Shown one piece after another: positions 1 through 9,693 of a stretch of DNA of 64,000 nucleotides; the stretch's first letter is position 1, and each line of letters begins with the position of its first letter. A model generated the notes under the pieces. It saw nothing but the letters and a program-made list of their open reading frames with translations, ran no database searches and was not told the DNA's origin. The translations under genes were made by a program, and so were the position numbers. The stretch is from Streptomyces rugosispiralis (lineage in GTDB: Bacteria > Actinomycetota > Actinomycetes > Streptomycetales > Streptomycetaceae). Location: the NCBI RefSeq assembly GCF_024505145.1, contig NZ_JANIAA010000005.1, positions 62,001 through 126,000 of the forward strand, in the 5' to 3' direction.

Positions 1-931
1 CCGCGAAGAGCGCCCGCAGCTCCGGCGGCCCCAGCACCTCCGCCTCCGGGCCGAGCCCGAGCAGCTGGGCGAGGGCGACCTCGTAGGACTCGACGGGCAG
101 GGTGACGGTGAGCCGCCCCTGCCCGTCGGGCTCCCCGGCCTCGCGTACCGCCTCCTCGGCCGCCACCCGGTCCGTGACATGCGGCAGCCGCCGGGCCCCG
201 GCCGGGGTCAGCCGTACGACGGCCCGCTCCCGCAGGATCGAGCGGGCGAACTGCTCGGCCCGCTCCTCCCAGAAGGCGGGCAGGTCGAACTCCTCGTCCC
301 GGGTGAAGCGGGCGCCGGTCGGTTCCACGGCGGCGAAACGATCCACCCGGTAGACCCGGAAGCCGCCCTCCGCGCGGGCCGCGAGATACCAGACGCCCGC
401 CTTGAGCACGAGCCCGTACGGTTCCAGCTCCCGCCGGACCTCCGCGTCCCGGCGCCGGTAGCGGACGGCGATCCGCAGATCGTCCCAGACCGCGTCGGCG
501 ATGCCCGGCAGCAGCTCCGGCGCCTCCGGCTCGCGCCACCAGCCCGGGGCGTCGAGGTGGAACCGCTGGGCCACCGTGTGGGAGGCGTCCCGCAGCTCCG
601 GGACCAGCGCGGCGGACACCTTCAGCCGGGCGGCGGAGGCGGCGTCCGCGAGCCCCATCTCGCGCAGCGCGGAGGGCACACCGGACAGGAACAACGCCTC
701 GGCCTCGGTCCGCCCGAGGCCGGTCAGCCGGGTGCGGTAGCCGCCGATGAGCCGGTAGCCCCCGGCCCGGCCCCGGTCCGCGTAGACCGGGATCCCCGCC
801 TCGGACAGCGCGGCGGCGTCCCGCGTCACGGTTCGCTCCGAAACCTCCAGCTCCCGCGCCAGCTCGGCCCCCGTGATCGAGGGCCGAGCCTGGAGCAGAA
901 GCACCATCTTGATGAGCCGGGCAGCACGCAC
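1..931 (-). CDS. WYL-domain HTH transcriptional regulator (3' end just outside window)
   Basis: The frame opens at a GTG at 929-931 and stays open to the window edge. The N-terminus reads MRAARLIKMVLLLQ, followed by a helix-turn-helix (GAELARELEVSERTVTRD) and the turn AGIPVYADRGRAGGYRL. This is the typical start of YafY/DeoR-like WYL regulators. The last visible stretch is EAEVLGPPELRALFA, the usual C-terminal ending of the family, so only a few residues should be missing. There is no upstream in-frame ATG, so the GTG was chosen. An internal ATG eight codons in is the alternative. WYL proteins are usually DNA-binding regulators sensing nucleic-acid or metabolite ligands; no target can be inferred here. 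Confidence 0.8.
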   Translation of the reverse strand, partial: MRAARLIKMVLLLQARPSITGAELARELEVSERTVTRDAAALSEAGIPVYADRGRAGGYRLIGGYRTRLTGLGRTEAEALFLSGVPSALREMGLADAASAARLKVSAALVPELRDASHTVAQRFHLDAPGWWREPEAPELLPGIADAVWDDLRIAVRYRRRDAEVRRELEPYGLVLKAGVWYLAARAEGGFRVYRVDRFAAVEPTGARFTRDEEFDLPAFWEERAEQFARSILRERAVVRLTPAGARRLPHVTDRVAAEEAVREAGEPDGQGRLTVTLPVESYEVALAQLLGLGPEAEVLGPPELRALFA

Positions 932-1016
932 GGCCCCATGATGCCGTGCCCTCCGGGCGAGCGCCGGACCATGGCGGGTGGCCCCGCCCCTGGCCCCCGG
1001 ACGCCCTTCGGGCGTG

Positions 1017-1194
1017 TCCTCAAACGCCGGACGGGCTGAAATCAGCCCCTCCAGGGGGCACCTCCCAGCGGTAGCTGGGGGAGTTTGAGGAGCGGGGTCT
1101 GGGGCGGAGCCCCAGTTGAGGGAAGGGGCGGGAGGGGGAAGCACCTATATGCGGCTCCGCCGCGTGGCCCGCCGCGGGCGTCCCCCCGGCGCCG
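1017..1194. repeat. Intergenic repeat R copy 1: palindrome interrupted by the 31-bp unit, plus GGGGCGGAGCCCC module
   Basis: The left arm at 1017-1039 (tcctcaaacgccgg...) pairs with a right arm at 1042-1052 plus 1084-1091. The right arm lacks its expected GGCG and carries the 31-bp unit S instead. A ggtctggggcggagcccc module then follows and continues to the end of aceE. About the same sequence recurs at 25773-25930. It lies downstream of aceE on the minus strand, so the hairpin may end aceE transcripts. Confidence 0.8.
1053..1083. repeat. 31-bp palindromic unit S, copy 1
   Basis: The core is CCAGCGGTAGCTGG flanked by gggggcacctc and gggag. It sits inside the arm of the palindrome of repeat R copy 1, between cccctcc and tttgagga. 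Confidence 0.8.
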
Positions 1195-3870
1195 TCAGAT
1201 GCCGTAGCGCTCCGCGGCCTCCTTGGGGGCCGTGGTGCGGACCGCGCCCTGGCGGGCGAGGCGGGACAGGGCGGTCACCACGATGGCGGGGGCGTCCACG
1301 CCGAAGTGGCGGCGGGCGGCCTCGCGGGTGTCGGAGAGGCCGAAGCCGTCCGTGCCCAGCGAGTACCAGTCCTGCTCGACCCACTGGCTGATCTGGTCGG
1401 GGACGGCCCGCATCCAGTCGCTGACGGCGAGGACCGGGCCCGGTGCGCCTGCCAGGGCACGGGTGACGTACGGGACCCGGTCTTCGCCCTTGAGCTGCGC
1501 CGCGTCACAGGACAGGGCGTCGCGGCGCAGCTCGCTCCAGGAGGTGGCGGACCACACGTCGGCGGCCACGCCCCAGTCGTCGGCGAGGAGTTTCTGGGCC
1601 TCCAGCGCCCAGTGGACGGCGGTGCCGGAGGCGAGGAGCTGGATACGGGGGGAGTCCCCGGCCGGGGCCGTGGCCTCCTGGTAGCGGTACAGGCCCTTGA
1701 GGATGCCCTCCTCGACGCCGTCACCCGACGGCATCGCCGGCTGCACCTTGGGCTCGTTGTAGACCGTCAGGTAGTAGAAGACGTCCTCGGCCTCGGGGCC
1801 GTACATCCGCCGCAGACCATCCCGCACGATCGCGCCCACCTCGTAGGCGAACGCCGGGTCGTAGGCGAGCGCCGCCGGGTTGGTGGAGGCGATCAGCGGG
1901 GAGTGGCCGTCGGCGTGCTGCAGGCCCTCGCCGGTCATCGTCGTACGGCCGGCCGTGGCGCCGATGAGGAAGCCGCGGCCGAGCTGGTCGGCCAGCGCCC
2001 ACATCTGGTCGGCGGTGCGCTGCCAGCCGAACATCGAGTAGAAGATGTAGAAGGGGATCATCGGCTCGCCGTGGGTCGCGTACGACGTCGCGGCGGCGGT
2101 GAAGTCGGCCATCGAACCGGCCTCGGTGATCCCCTCGTTGAGGATCTGACCGTTCGCGGCCTCCTTGTAGTACAGGAGCTGATCGCGGTCGACCGGGTCG
2201 TAGGTCTGGCCGAGCGGAGAGTAGATCCCGGCGGTGGGGAAGAGCGACTCCATGCCGAAGGTCCGTGCCTCGTCCGGCACGATCGGCACCCAGCGCCGCC
2301 CGGTCTCCTTCTCCCGCATCAGGTCCTTGACCAGCCGGACGAAGGCCATGGTGGTGGCGATCTCCTGGCTGCCGGAGCCCTTGGCGAGCGTCTCGAACGG
2401 CTTCGCGGACGGCTCGGGCAGGGCCACCGGGTGCACCCGGCGGGCCGGGGCCGGGCCACCGAGGGCCGCGCGGCGCTCCTGGAGGTAGCGGACCTCGGGG
2501 GAGTCGGGGCCGGGGTGGACGTACGGCACGATGGCGTCGTCCAGCTCGCTGTCCGGGATGGGGAGTTCGAGGAGGTCCCGCATGGCGCGGAACTCCTTGC
2601 CCGTCAGCTTCTTCATCTGGTGGTTGGCGTTGCGCGACTCGAAGCCGGGGCCCAGCGTCCAGCCCTTGACGGTCTGGGCGAGCACCACGGTCGGGGCGCC
2701 CTTGTGCTCGACGGCCGCGCGGTACGCCGCGTACACCTTGCGCGGCTCATGGCCCGCGCGCGAGGTGTGGAAGCACTCGGCCAGCTTGGCGTCGGTGAAC
2801 CCCTGGGCGAGCCGGGCCAGCTCCGGCTCGGCGCCGAAGAAGTGCTCGCGGATATAGGCCGCGTCGCGGGTCGCGTAGGTCTGGAACTGGCCGTCCGGGA
2901 CCTCGCGCAGCCGGCGCACCAGCGCGCCCGTGGTGTCCTGCGCGAACAGCTCGTCCCAGGCGGAGCCCCACAGCGACTTGATCACGTTCCAGCCCGCCGC
3001 GCGGAACTGGGCCTCCAGCTCCTGCACGATCTTGAAGTTGGCCCGCACCGGGCCGTCGAGGCGCTGGAGGTTGCAGTTGATGACGAAGGTGAGGTTGTCC
3101 AGGCCCTCGCGCCCGGCCAGGGCGAGCGCGGCCGTCGACTCCGGCTCGTCCATCTCGCCGTCGCCGAGGAAGGCCCATACGTGGGAGTTCGCGGTGTCCT
3201 TGATGCCGCGCGCCGCCAGATAGCGGTTGAAGCGGGCCTGGTAGATCGCGGAGATCGGGCCGAGCCCCATCGAGACGGTGGGGAACTCCCACAGCCAGGG
3301 CAGCCGGCGCGGATGCGGATAGGACGGCAGGCCGTCGCCGCCCGCCTCGCGGCGGAAGTGGTCCAGGTGGTGCTCGGTCAGCCGCCCGTCGAGGAAGGCG
3401 CGGGCGTAGATGCCGGGGGAGGCGTGGCCCTGGATGTAGAGCTGGTCGCCGCTGCCGTCCGCCTCCTTGCCGCGGAAGAAGTGCTGGAAGCCCGTCTCGT
3501 AGAGCCAGGCGGCGGAGGCGAAGGTGGCGATGTGACCGCCGAGGCCGTCCCGGCTGCCGCGGGTGACCATCGCCGCCGCGTTCCACCGGTTCCAGGCGGT
3601 GATGCGGCGCTCCATGGCCTCGTCGCCCGGGAACGCGGGCTCGGCGGCGGTCGGAATGGTGTTGAGGTAGTCCGACTCCAGCAGGGGCGGCAGCGCGAGC
3701 CCGGCGCTCTCGGCGCGCTCCAGGGTGCGGCGCATGAGGTACGAGGCGCGGTGCGACCCGGCCGCCCGGGTGACGGCGTCCAGGGAGGCGCCCCATTCGG
3801 CGGTCTCCTCCGGGTCACGGTCGGGGAGCTGGTCGAGCGCCCTCGGCTGCGTGCGTGCGAGATCGGTCAT
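1195..3870 (-). CDS. aceE: Pyruvate dehydrogenase E1 component, homodimeric type
   Basis: The product is 891 residues, the normal length for the single-chain E1 of actinobacteria and gamma-proteobacteria. It decarboxylates pyruvate with thiamine diphosphate and reductively acetylates the lipoyl domains of E2. The ThDP motif is visible as [18 protein letters not shown] followed by NCNLQR. The order of N-terminal, ThDP-binding, pyrimidine-binding ([12 protein letters not shown]) and C-terminal transketolase-like parts is intact. The ATG at 3868-3870 has no clear ribosome site but lies right after a -10-like TACGGT, which suggests a leaderless or very short leader. The gene runs antiparallel to the window and follows a GntR regulator. 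The matching E2 and E3 genes lie about 2-5 kb away at 6188-9392. Confidence 0.95.
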   Translation of the reverse strand: MTDLARTQPRALDQLPDRDPEETAEWGASLDAVTRAAGSHRASYLMRRTLERAESAGLALPPLLESDYLNTIPTAAEPAFPGDEAMERRITAWNRWNAAAMVTRGSRDGLGGHIATFASAAWLYETGFQHFFRGKEADGSGDQLYIQGHASPGIYARAFLDGRLTEHHLDHFRREAGGDGLPSYPHPRRLPWLWEFPTVSMGLGPISAIYQARFNRYLAARGIKDTANSHVWAFLGDGEMDEPESTAALALAGREGLDNLTFVINCNLQRLDGPVRANFKIVQELEAQFRAAGWNVIKSLWGSAWDELFAQDTTGALVRRLREVPDGQFQTYATRDAAYIREHFFGAEPELARLAQGFTDAKLAECFHTSRAGHEPRKVYAAYRAAVEHKGAPTVVLAQTVKGWTLGPGFESRNANHQMKKLTGKEFRAMRDLLELPIPDSELDDAIVPYVHPGPDSPEVRYLQERRAALGGPAPARRVHPVALPEPSAKPFETLAKGSGSQEIATTMAFVRLVKDLMREKETGRRWVPIVPDEARTFGMESLFPTAGIYSPLGQTYDPVDRDQLLYYKEAANGQILNEGITEAGSMADFTAAATSYATHGEPMIPFYIFYSMFGWQRTADQMWALADQLGRGFLIGATAGRTTMTGEGLQHADGHSPLIASTNPAALAYDPAFAYEVGAIVRDGLRRMYGPEAEDVFYYLTVYNEPKVQPAMPSGDGVEEGILKGLYRYQEATAPAGDSPRIQLLASGTAVHWALEAQKLLADDWGVAADVWSATSWSELRRDALSCDAAQLKGEDRVPYVTRALAGAPGPVLAVSDWMRAVPDQISQWVEQDWYSLGTDGFGLSDTREAARRHFGVDAPAIVVTALSRLARQGAVRTTAPKEAAERYGI

Positions 3871-3876
3871 GAAATA

Positions 3877-3904
3877 ACCGTAAGACTGATCGATGATCGA
3901 TCAA
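3877..3904 (-). promoter_or_regulatory. Candidate aceE promoter with perfect 17-bp palindromic operator
   Basis: TGATCGATGATCGATCA at 3887-3903 is a perfect 8-1-8 palindrome. On the minus strand, TTGATC (3899-3904) and TACGGT (3877-3882), 16 bp apart, look like -35 and -10 boxes. The start point would then fall at or next to the aceE ATG. The palindrome overlaps the -35 box, as a repressor site would. The adjacent GntR/FCD protein is the obvious candidate ligand, but that link is inference. Confidence 0.5.
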
Positions 3905-3961
3905 AGCTCTGCCAAGGAAAAAGTGCTCCGCAAGCCGAAATTGGCATTCCGTGCCGCGAAA

Positions 3962-4585
3962 CTAGGCACGCGGTGCACAGCCGAGGACGTGCTCCTTGAC
4001 CAGTTCGCCGACCCGCGGATCCCGCCGCCTGAAGGCGTCCACCACCGCCTGGTGCTCCTCGGCGTAGGACTGCTGGACGGTGCCCAGCCAGCGGATCGAC
4101 AGCGTCGTCCAGATCTCGATGCCCAGCGACTCCCAGGTGTGCAGCAGCACGCTGTTGCCCGACGCCCGCACCAGCTCCCGGTGGAACGCCACGGTGTGCC
4201 GGACCTGCGCCTCCCCGTCGGCCGTGCGGTCCGCCTCGTACAGCGCCCGCACCTCGGGCTCCAGCGCTGAGGTGTCCTCGGCCAGCGCGGGCGCGGCCAG
4301 CTCCGCCGCCATCTGCTCGAGCCCGGCCCGCACCGGATAGATCTCCTCCAGATCGGCGGCGGTCAGATTCCGCACCCGGACGCCCTTGTTCGGCGCCGAC
4401 TCGATCAGCCGCAGCGACTCCAGCTCCCGCAGCGCCTCCCGTACGGGCGTCTGGCTGACCTCCAGCTCGGTGGCGATCCGGCGCTCCACGATCCGCTCGC
4501 CCGGCTTCCAGCGGCCGCTGACGATGCCCTCCACGATGTGCTCGCGGATCTGCTCGCGCAGCGAGTGGACGACGGGCGCGGCCAT
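3962..4585 (-). CDS. GntR-family regulator with FCD effector domain
   Basis: The product is 207 residues. Residues 1-75 are a winged helix-turn-helix of GntR type, with VSQTPVREALRELESLRLIE as the recognition region. The rest is an all-helical FCD domain (HTVAFHRELVRASGN), the FadR subfamily's ligand pocket that often binds organic acids around a metal. The ATG at 4583-4585 is preceded by AAGGAG at good spacing. The gene lies 91 bp upstream of aceE in the same direction. Regulators of this subfamily next to aceE (PdhR-like) often sense pyruvate or related acids. Control of aceE through the 17-bp palindrome is inferred only from position. Confidence 0.9.
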   Translation of the reverse strand: MAAPVVHSLREQIREHIVEGIVSGRWKPGERIVERRIATELEVSQTPVREALRELESLRLIESAPNKGVRVRNLTAADLEEIYPVRAGLEQMAAELAAPALAEDTSALEPEVRALYEADRTADGEAQVRHTVAFHRELVRASGNSVLLHTWESLGIEIWTTLSIRWLGTVQQSYAEEHQAVVDAFRRRDPRVGELVKEHVLGCAPRA

Positions 4586-4781
4586 GGGGGACTCCTTAGA
4601 ACCAGCGGTGAACGGAATTCATTATCCAGGCAGCGAAAGCGAAGAGGTCCCGGACGCGATGAGGACCCGTCATCCGCCCCGGCCTGTTCACGATCCGCCC
4701 CCCGGGCGGCCATCTGCGTTTGCATGCACGCGTCACCGAACCACGCCAGCATTCCCGTCGGCCACCCCCGGAAAGGCACTC

Positions 4782-6095
4782 ATGTCTCACCCTCCCACGT
4801 CACGTCACAAGCGCTGGCTGACGATCGCCGCCGTCGCCGTGGTGACCGCGGCCGCGGCCGCGCCCGCCGAGGCCGGCACCCCGGTCGCCGAGGTCACCGC
4901 CACCGCGGAGACCCCCACTCTCTTCGACGACGCGGCCGGCGGCGACGCCAGCGCCGACGACCCGGCGATCTGGCGCGACCCGGACGACCCCACCCGGAGC
5001 CTGGTGCTCGGCACCGCCAAGGTCGGCGGGCTGCGGGTGTACGACCTCGCCGCGCGTGAGGTGCAGTCGCTTCCCGCGCCCAAGGCGCCCGGCGCGGGCG
5101 ACAAGCCGGGCCGCATCAACAACGTGGACGTCATCGAGGGCACCGACCTCGCCGTCGCCACCGACCGCGGCCGCGACAAGCTCGTGGTGTACAGCGTCGA
5201 TCCGGGCCGCGGCACGGGCCCGGTCAAGGACGTCACGGCCCAGGACTCCGCCCCGTACATCTTCTCGGCCGACCAGGACGAGGTGAACAAGCAGGCCACC
5301 GCCTACGGCCTGGCCAGTTGGAAGGACCGGAAGACCGGCCGGATCCACGCCGTGGTCACCCAGGAGACCACCAACAAGGTCGCCCTGCTGGAGCTGACGA
5401 AGGAGGCGGGCGGCACCTACGGCTACCGCACGATCCGCACCATCGGCATCCCCACCGCCTTCACGCTGCCCAACGGCAAGCGCTGGGCCCCCTGTGAGGA
5501 CCCCGGCGAGCAGCCCTACCTCGAGGGCATGCGGGTCGACCCCGCGAACGGCATGCTGTACGCGGGCCAGGAGGACGTGGGGGTCTGGCGGATGCGCGCC
5601 GACCTCACCGGCGAGCCCACCCTGATCGACAAGGTCAAGGACTACGGCGTGCCCTACACCCAGGACCCCGGCACCGGTGAGTGCGTCCCCGGTGAGGACC
5701 CCGGTTTCGGCGGTGACCACCTCGTCGCGGACGTCGAGGGCATCACCCTGCTCGAAAGGCCGGGCGGCGGAGGCTACGTCGTCGTCTCCAGCCAGGGCGA
5801 CAGCACCTTCGCGATGTACGACCGCGACCCGGCCAAGGGCAACGCGTTCGTCCGGAGCTTCCGGGTCGTCGCGGGACGCGGCGAGGGCGCGATCGACGGT
5901 GCCGACGGCACCGACAGCCTGGACATCGTCAACGAGTCCTTCGGCGGGAAGTACCCCCAGGGACTCGCCGTGATCCAGGACGCCCCGGACACCCCCACCG
6001 TCGACGGCGATGACGGTGAGCCGCGCGAGGGCTCCAACTACAAGTACGTCGACCTGCGGAACCTGTCCGCCGCCACCGGGCTCGGCTTCCGCTGA
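4782..6095 (+). CDS. Secreted beta-propeller phytase (3-phytase family)
   Basis: The product is 437 residues. The ATG at 4782 follows a GGAAAGG site. An N-terminal signal peptide (KRWLTIAAVAVVTAAAAAPAEAG) indicates export. The mature protein has the DDPAIWRDP motif, acidic calcium-site clusters (INNVDVIEG, CVPGEDPGFGGDH, GADGTDSLDIVN) and the EGMRVD and DVEGITLLE repeats of the calcium-dependent six-bladed phytases. These hydrolyse phytate outside the cell to release phosphate. Four cysteines or fewer are present and no anchor follows. It is transcribed divergently from the GntR gene, and a strong hairpin ends it. A PHO-type promoter was not recognised. An upstream in-frame extension exists but overlaps the divergent regulator, so it was rejected. 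Confidence 0.88.
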   Translation: MSHPPTSRHKRWLTIAAVAVVTAAAAAPAEAGTPVAEVTATAETPTLFDDAAGGDASADDPAIWRDPDDPTRSLVLGTAKVGGLRVYDLAAREVQSLPAPKAPGAGDKPGRINNVDVIEGTDLAVATDRGRDKLVVYSVDPGRGTGPVKDVTAQDSAPYIFSADQDEVNKQATAYGLASWKDRKTGRIHAVVTQETTNKVALLELTKEAGGTYGYRTIRTIGIPTAFTLPNGKRWAPCEDPGEQPYLEGMRVDPANGMLYAGQEDVGVWRMRADLTGEPTLIDKVKDYGVPYTQDPGTGECVPGEDPGFGGDHLVADVEGITLLERPGGGGYVVVSSQGDSTFAMYDRDPAKGNAFVRSFRVVAGRGEGAIDGADGTDSLDIVNESFGGKYPQGLAVIQDAPDTPTVDGDDGEPREGSNYKYVDLRNLSAATGLGFR

Positions 6096-6126
6096 CGGTC
6101 CGCTTGCCGACGGCCCGGTGAACCAC

Positions 6127-6165
6127 CGGCGCCCCCGCCCGGAAGAGATCCGGGCGGGGGCGCCG
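6127..6165. terminator. Bidirectional terminator between phytase and E2 genes
   Basis: A perfect 16-bp stem (6127-6142 with 6150-6165; arm cggcgcccccgcccgg) has a 7-base loop and sits between convergent genes. It has no U-tract, as is usual in streptomycetes. Confidence 0.85.
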
Positions 6166-6187
6166 CCGTATGCGGGGACCGGGGGGA

Positions 6188-7951
6188 TTACAGCCCGAGG
6201 TCCACCTCGAACTCGCCGGCCTCCAGGATCTCCTTGACGGCCGTCAGGTAGCGGGCCGCGTCGGCACCGTCCACCAGGCGGTGGTCGTAGGAGAGCGCCA
6301 CGTAGGTCATGTCGCGGACCGCGATGGTCTCGCCCAGCTCCGGGTGGTTGATGACCACCGGGCGCTTGACGGTCGCGCCGATGCCCAGGATGGCGACCTG
6401 GTTCGGCGGCACGATGATCGTGTCGAACAGCGCACCGCGCGAGCCGGTGTTGCTGATCGTGAAGGTGGCGCCGGACACCTCGTCCGGGGTGATCTTGTTG
6501 GAGCGGACCTTGCCCGCCAGCTCCGCCGTCTTCTTGGACAGACCGGCGATGTTGAGGTCGCCGGCGTTCTTGATGACCGGGGTCATCAGGCCCTTCTCGG
6601 CGTCCACCGCGATACCGACGTTCTCCACGTCGAAGTACGTGATGGTGTTGTCGCCCTCGTTGATCCGGGCGTTGATGGCCGGGTGGGCCTTCAGCGCCTG
6701 GACGGCGGCCTTCACGAAGAACGGCATCGGCGAGAGCTTGACGCCCTCGCGCTGGGCGAACGCCTCCTTGGCCCGGGCGCGCAGCCGCATGACCTTGGTG
6801 ACGTCCACCTCGACCACGCTGGTCAGCTGGGCCTGGCTGTGCAGGGCCTTCATCATGTTGTCGCCGATGACCTTGCGCATCCGCGGCATCTTGATGGTCT
6901 GGCCGCGCAGCGGCGACACCTCCTGCGCGGCGGCCTTCGGCGCGGCGGCGGCCGGCGCCTGGGCCTGGGCGGCCTTGGCGGCCTCCGCGGCGGCGATGAC
7001 GTCCTGCTTGCGGATGCGGCCGCCGACGCCGGTGCCCTTGACCGCGGACAGGTCCACGTTGTTCTCGGCGGCGAGCTTGCGCACCAGCGGGGTGACGTAG
7101 GCGCCCTCGGCCTCGGGGGCCGCGGGAGCCGGGATGGTGGCGGCCGGCGCCGGGGCGGGCGCCGGAGCGGCCGGGACCGGCTCGGGGGCGACCGGCTCCG
7201 GGGTGACGGCCTGCGGCGCCGGGGCGCTCGGGGCCTGCGGGGCCGGGGCGGGCGCCGGGGCCTCCTGGACCGGCTCGGGAGCCGGGGCCGGGGCGGCCGG
7301 GGCCGCGGCGGGCGCGGCCGCCGGAGCGGCACCGGCGGCACCGATCACGGCCAGCTTGGCGCCGACCTCGGCGGTCTCGTCCTCGCCGACCAGGATCTCC
7401 AGCAGGGTGCCCGCGGTCGGGGCCGGGATCTCGGTGTCGACCTTGTCGGTGGAGACCTCGAGCAGCGGCTCATCGGCCTCGACGGACTCGCCGACCTCCT
7501 TGAGCCAGCGGGTCACGGTGCCCTCGGTCACGCTCTCGCCGAGCGCGGGCAGGACCACATCGGTGCCCTCGGCGCCACCGGCCGGAGCGGCGGCGGCAGG
7601 GGCGGGGGCGGGGGCGGGTGCGGGGGCCTCGGCGGCGGGCGCCGGGGCGGGCTCGGGCTGAGCCGCCGGAGCGGGCTCGGCCGCGGGTGCGGGGGCCTCG
7701 GCCGGGGCCGCGCCGCCGTCGTCGATGACGGCCAGCTCGGCGCCGACCTCGACCGTCTCGTCCTCGGCCACCTTGATGGACGTCAGCACACCGGCCGAGG
7801 GGGCCGGGATCTCGGTGTCGACCTTGTCGGTCGACACCTCGAGCAGGGGCTCGTCGGCCTCGACGCGCTCACCTTCGGCCTTGAGCCAGCGGGTGACGGT
7901 GCCCTCGGTCACGCTCTCGCCGAGCGCCGGCAGGGTTACGGAAACCGCCAT
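6188..7951 (-). CDS. sucB: Dihydrolipoamide acyltransferase (E2) with two lipoyl domains
   Basis: The product is 587 residues. Two lipoyl domains at about 1-80 and 120-200 each carry [16 protein letters not shown] with the lipoylated lysine, and long Ala/Pro linkers separate them. A peripheral-subunit-binding domain ([16 protein letters not shown]...GTGVGGRI) follows, then the catalytic acyltransferase domain with [16 protein letters not shown] near the end. The family is often annotated SucB. The mycobacterial counterpart (DlaT) works as the PDH E2, and the short distance to aceE and lpdA supports a shared PDH/ODH core. Which acyl group is carried cannot be decided from sequence alone. The ATG is preceded by AAGGAG, and E3 lies 52 bp upstream in the same transcript direction. 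Confidence 0.92.
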   Translation of the reverse strand: MAVSVTLPALGESVTEGTVTRWLKAEGERVEADEPLLEVSTDKVDTEIPAPSAGVLTSIKVAEDETVEVGAELAVIDDGGAAPAEAPAPAAEPAPAAQPEPAPAPAAEAPAPAPAPAPAAAAPAGGAEGTDVVLPALGESVTEGTVTRWLKEVGESVEADEPLLEVSTDKVDTEIPAPTAGTLLEILVGEDETAEVGAKLAVIGAAGAAPAAAPAAAPAAPAPAPEPVQEAPAPAPAPQAPSAPAPQAVTPEPVAPEPVPAAPAPAPAPAATIPAPAAPEAEGAYVTPLVRKLAAENNVDLSAVKGTGVGGRIRKQDVIAAAEAAKAAQAQAPAAAAPKAAAQEVSPLRGQTIKMPRMRKVIGDNMMKALHSQAQLTSVVEVDVTKVMRLRARAKEAFAQREGVKLSPMPFFVKAAVQALKAHPAINARINEGDNTITYFDVENVGIAVDAEKGLMTPVIKNAGDLNIAGLSKKTAELAGKVRSNKITPDEVSGATFTISNTGSRGALFDTIIVPPNQVAILGIGATVKRPVVINHPELGETIAVRDMTYVALSYDHRLVDGADAARYLTAVKEILEAGEFEVDLGL

Positions 7952-8003
7952 GGTGTTCGGTTGCTCCTTAACGATCTTTGCGGATGGGTCGCGCTCGGGA
8001 TGA

Positions 8004-9392
8004 TCAGTCGTGGGAGTGCAGCGGCTTGCCGGCCAGGGCCAGGTGGGCCTCGCCGAGCGCCTCGTTCTGAGTGGGGTGGGCGTGGACGAGCTGCGCGACC
8101 TCGGCCGGCAGCGCCTCCCAGTTGTAGATCAGCTGAGCCTCGCCGACCTGCTCGCCCATCCGGTCACCGACCATGTGGACGCCGACGACGGCACCGTCCC
8201 GTACCTGCACGAGCTTGATCTCGCCCGCGGTCTTGAGGATCTTGCTCTTGCCGTTGCCCGCGAGGTTGTACTTCAGGGCGACGACCTTGTCCGCACCGTA
8301 CAGCTCCTTGGCCTTGGCCTCGGTGATGCCGACGGAGGCGACCTCGGGGTGGCAGTAGGTCACCCGCGGCACGCCGTCGTAGTCGACCGGCACCGGGTTC
8401 AGACCGGCCAGCCGCTCCGCCACCAGCATGCCCTCGGCGAAGCCGACGTGGGCCAGCTGGAGGGTGGGGACCAGGTCGCCGACGGCGGAGACGGTCGGCA
8501 CGTTGGTCCGCATGTACTCGTCGACGAGGACATAGCCGCGGTCCATGGCGACCCCGGCCTCCTCGTAGCCGAGCCCCTGCGAGACCGGGCCGCGGCCGAC
8601 GGCCACCAGCAGCAGCTCGGCCTCGAAGGTCTTGCCGTTCTCCAGCGAGACCTTGACGCCGTCGGCGGTGTACTCCACGCCCGAGAAGCGGGAGCCGAGG
8701 GAGAAGTTGATGCCGCGCTTGCGGAAGGCGCGCTCCAGCAGCTTGGAGCTGTTCTCGTCCTCGACCGGGACGAGGTGGGGAAGCGCCTCGACGATGGTGA
8801 TGTCGGCCCCGAAGGACTTCCACGCGGAGGCGAACTCGACGCCGATGACGCCGCCGCCCAGCACGATCGCGGACTTCGGCACCCGGTCGAGCACCAGCGC
8901 GTGGTCGGAGGAGATGACGCGGTTGCCGTCGATCTCCAGGCCGGGCAGGGACTTCGGCACCGAACCGGTGGCCAGCAGGATGTGGCGGCCGGTGTAGCGC
9001 TGGCCGTTCACATCGACGGAGGTCGGGGAGGACAGCCGGCCCTCACCCGTCACATAGGTGACCTTGCGGGAGGCGATGAGGCCCTGCAGACCCTTGTACA
9101 GGCCCGAGACCACGCCGTCCTTGTACTTGTGCACACCCTCGATGTCGATGCCCTCGAAGGTGGTCTTCACACCGAATTCCGAGCCCTCGCGGGCCTGGTC
9201 GGCGAGCTCACCGGCGTGCAGCAGCGCCTTGGTGGGGATGCAGCCACGGTGCAGACAGGTGCCGCCCAGCTTGTCCTTCTCGATCAGGGCGACGTCCAGA
9301 CCCAGCTGCGCCGCGCGCAGGGCAGCGGCGTAACCGCCGCTACCGCCTCCGAGGATCACTAGGTCGAAAACGGTGCTGGCGTCGTTCGCCAC
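8004..9392 (-). CDS. lpdA: Dihydrolipoyl dehydrogenase (E3)
   Basis: The product is 462 residues starting at the GTG at 9390-9392, which has GGAGG seven bases upstream. The longer upstream reading lacks family similarity. The FAD-binding motif [15 protein letters not shown] is at the N-terminus. The redox-active disulfide is in [16 protein letters not shown], the NAD motif is [11 protein letters not shown], and the C-terminal [12 protein letters not shown] holds the active-site His-Glu pair. It reoxidises dihydrolipoyl groups of the 2-oxoacid dehydrogenases. It precedes the E2 gene, so E3-E2 probably form one transcript while aceE is transcribed separately. Confidence 0.95.
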   Translation of the reverse strand: MANDASTVFDLVILGGGSGGYAAALRAAQLGLDVALIEKDKLGGTCLHRGCIPTKALLHAGELADQAREGSEFGVKTTFEGIDIEGVHKYKDGVVSGLYKGLQGLIASRKVTYVTGEGRLSSPTSVDVNGQRYTGRHILLATGSVPKSLPGLEIDGNRVISSDHALVLDRVPKSAIVLGGGVIGVEFASAWKSFGADITIVEALPHLVPVEDENSSKLLERAFRKRGINFSLGSRFSGVEYTADGVKVSLENGKTFEAELLLVAVGRGPVSQGLGYEEAGVAMDRGYVLVDEYMRTNVPTVSAVGDLVPTLQLAHVGFAEGMLVAERLAGLNPVPVDYDGVPRVTYCHPEVASVGITEAKAKELYGADKVVALKYNLAGNGKSKILKTAGEIKLVQVRDGAVVGVHMVGDRMGEQVGEAQLIYNWEALPAEVAQLVHAHPTQNEALGEAHLALAGKPLHSHD

Positions 9393-9610
9393 GTCACGTC
9401 CTCCATGCATGGTGCGCCGGGGTCGGCCTTGGTCGGCCGGGCGGCGTCGTGTGTTCGGCCGCTTCTTACGTCGGCCCTGGTGTCGGTGGCCCTGTCCTGC
9501 CGGGACAACATCTTCGCACTTGTTGGCAGGGGGCGGGACGCGGGGCCGCTGTGTGAGAAATCTCCACACCCCAGTTCAGGGGTTACTCCTGCGTATCCGG
9601 AACGCGAAGC

Positions 9611-9643
9611 CCCGTCGATTTCGTTGAGGGCGAAATCGACGGG
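9611..9643 (-). terminator. Terminator of the leucyl aminopeptidase gene
   Basis: A perfect 13-bp stem (arm cccgtcgatttcg) with a 7-base loop lies between the pepA stop and the lpdA promoter region. The rest of 9393-9693 shows no gene. Confidence 0.8.
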
Positions 9644-9693
9644 ACTTTCGGCCTATGGCGGCGGGCGTCTCCGCGCGGTTTTCGGGCCTCGGT

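Noticed and set aside
1306..3999. Very long open frame on the strand opposite aceE (similar ones opposite sucB at 6170-8218 and opposite 46647-48629)
   Set aside because: These are mirror frames caused by high third-position GC. The amino-acid composition is Arg/Gly/Ala/His-rich without motifs, and each lies fully over a recognised gene.
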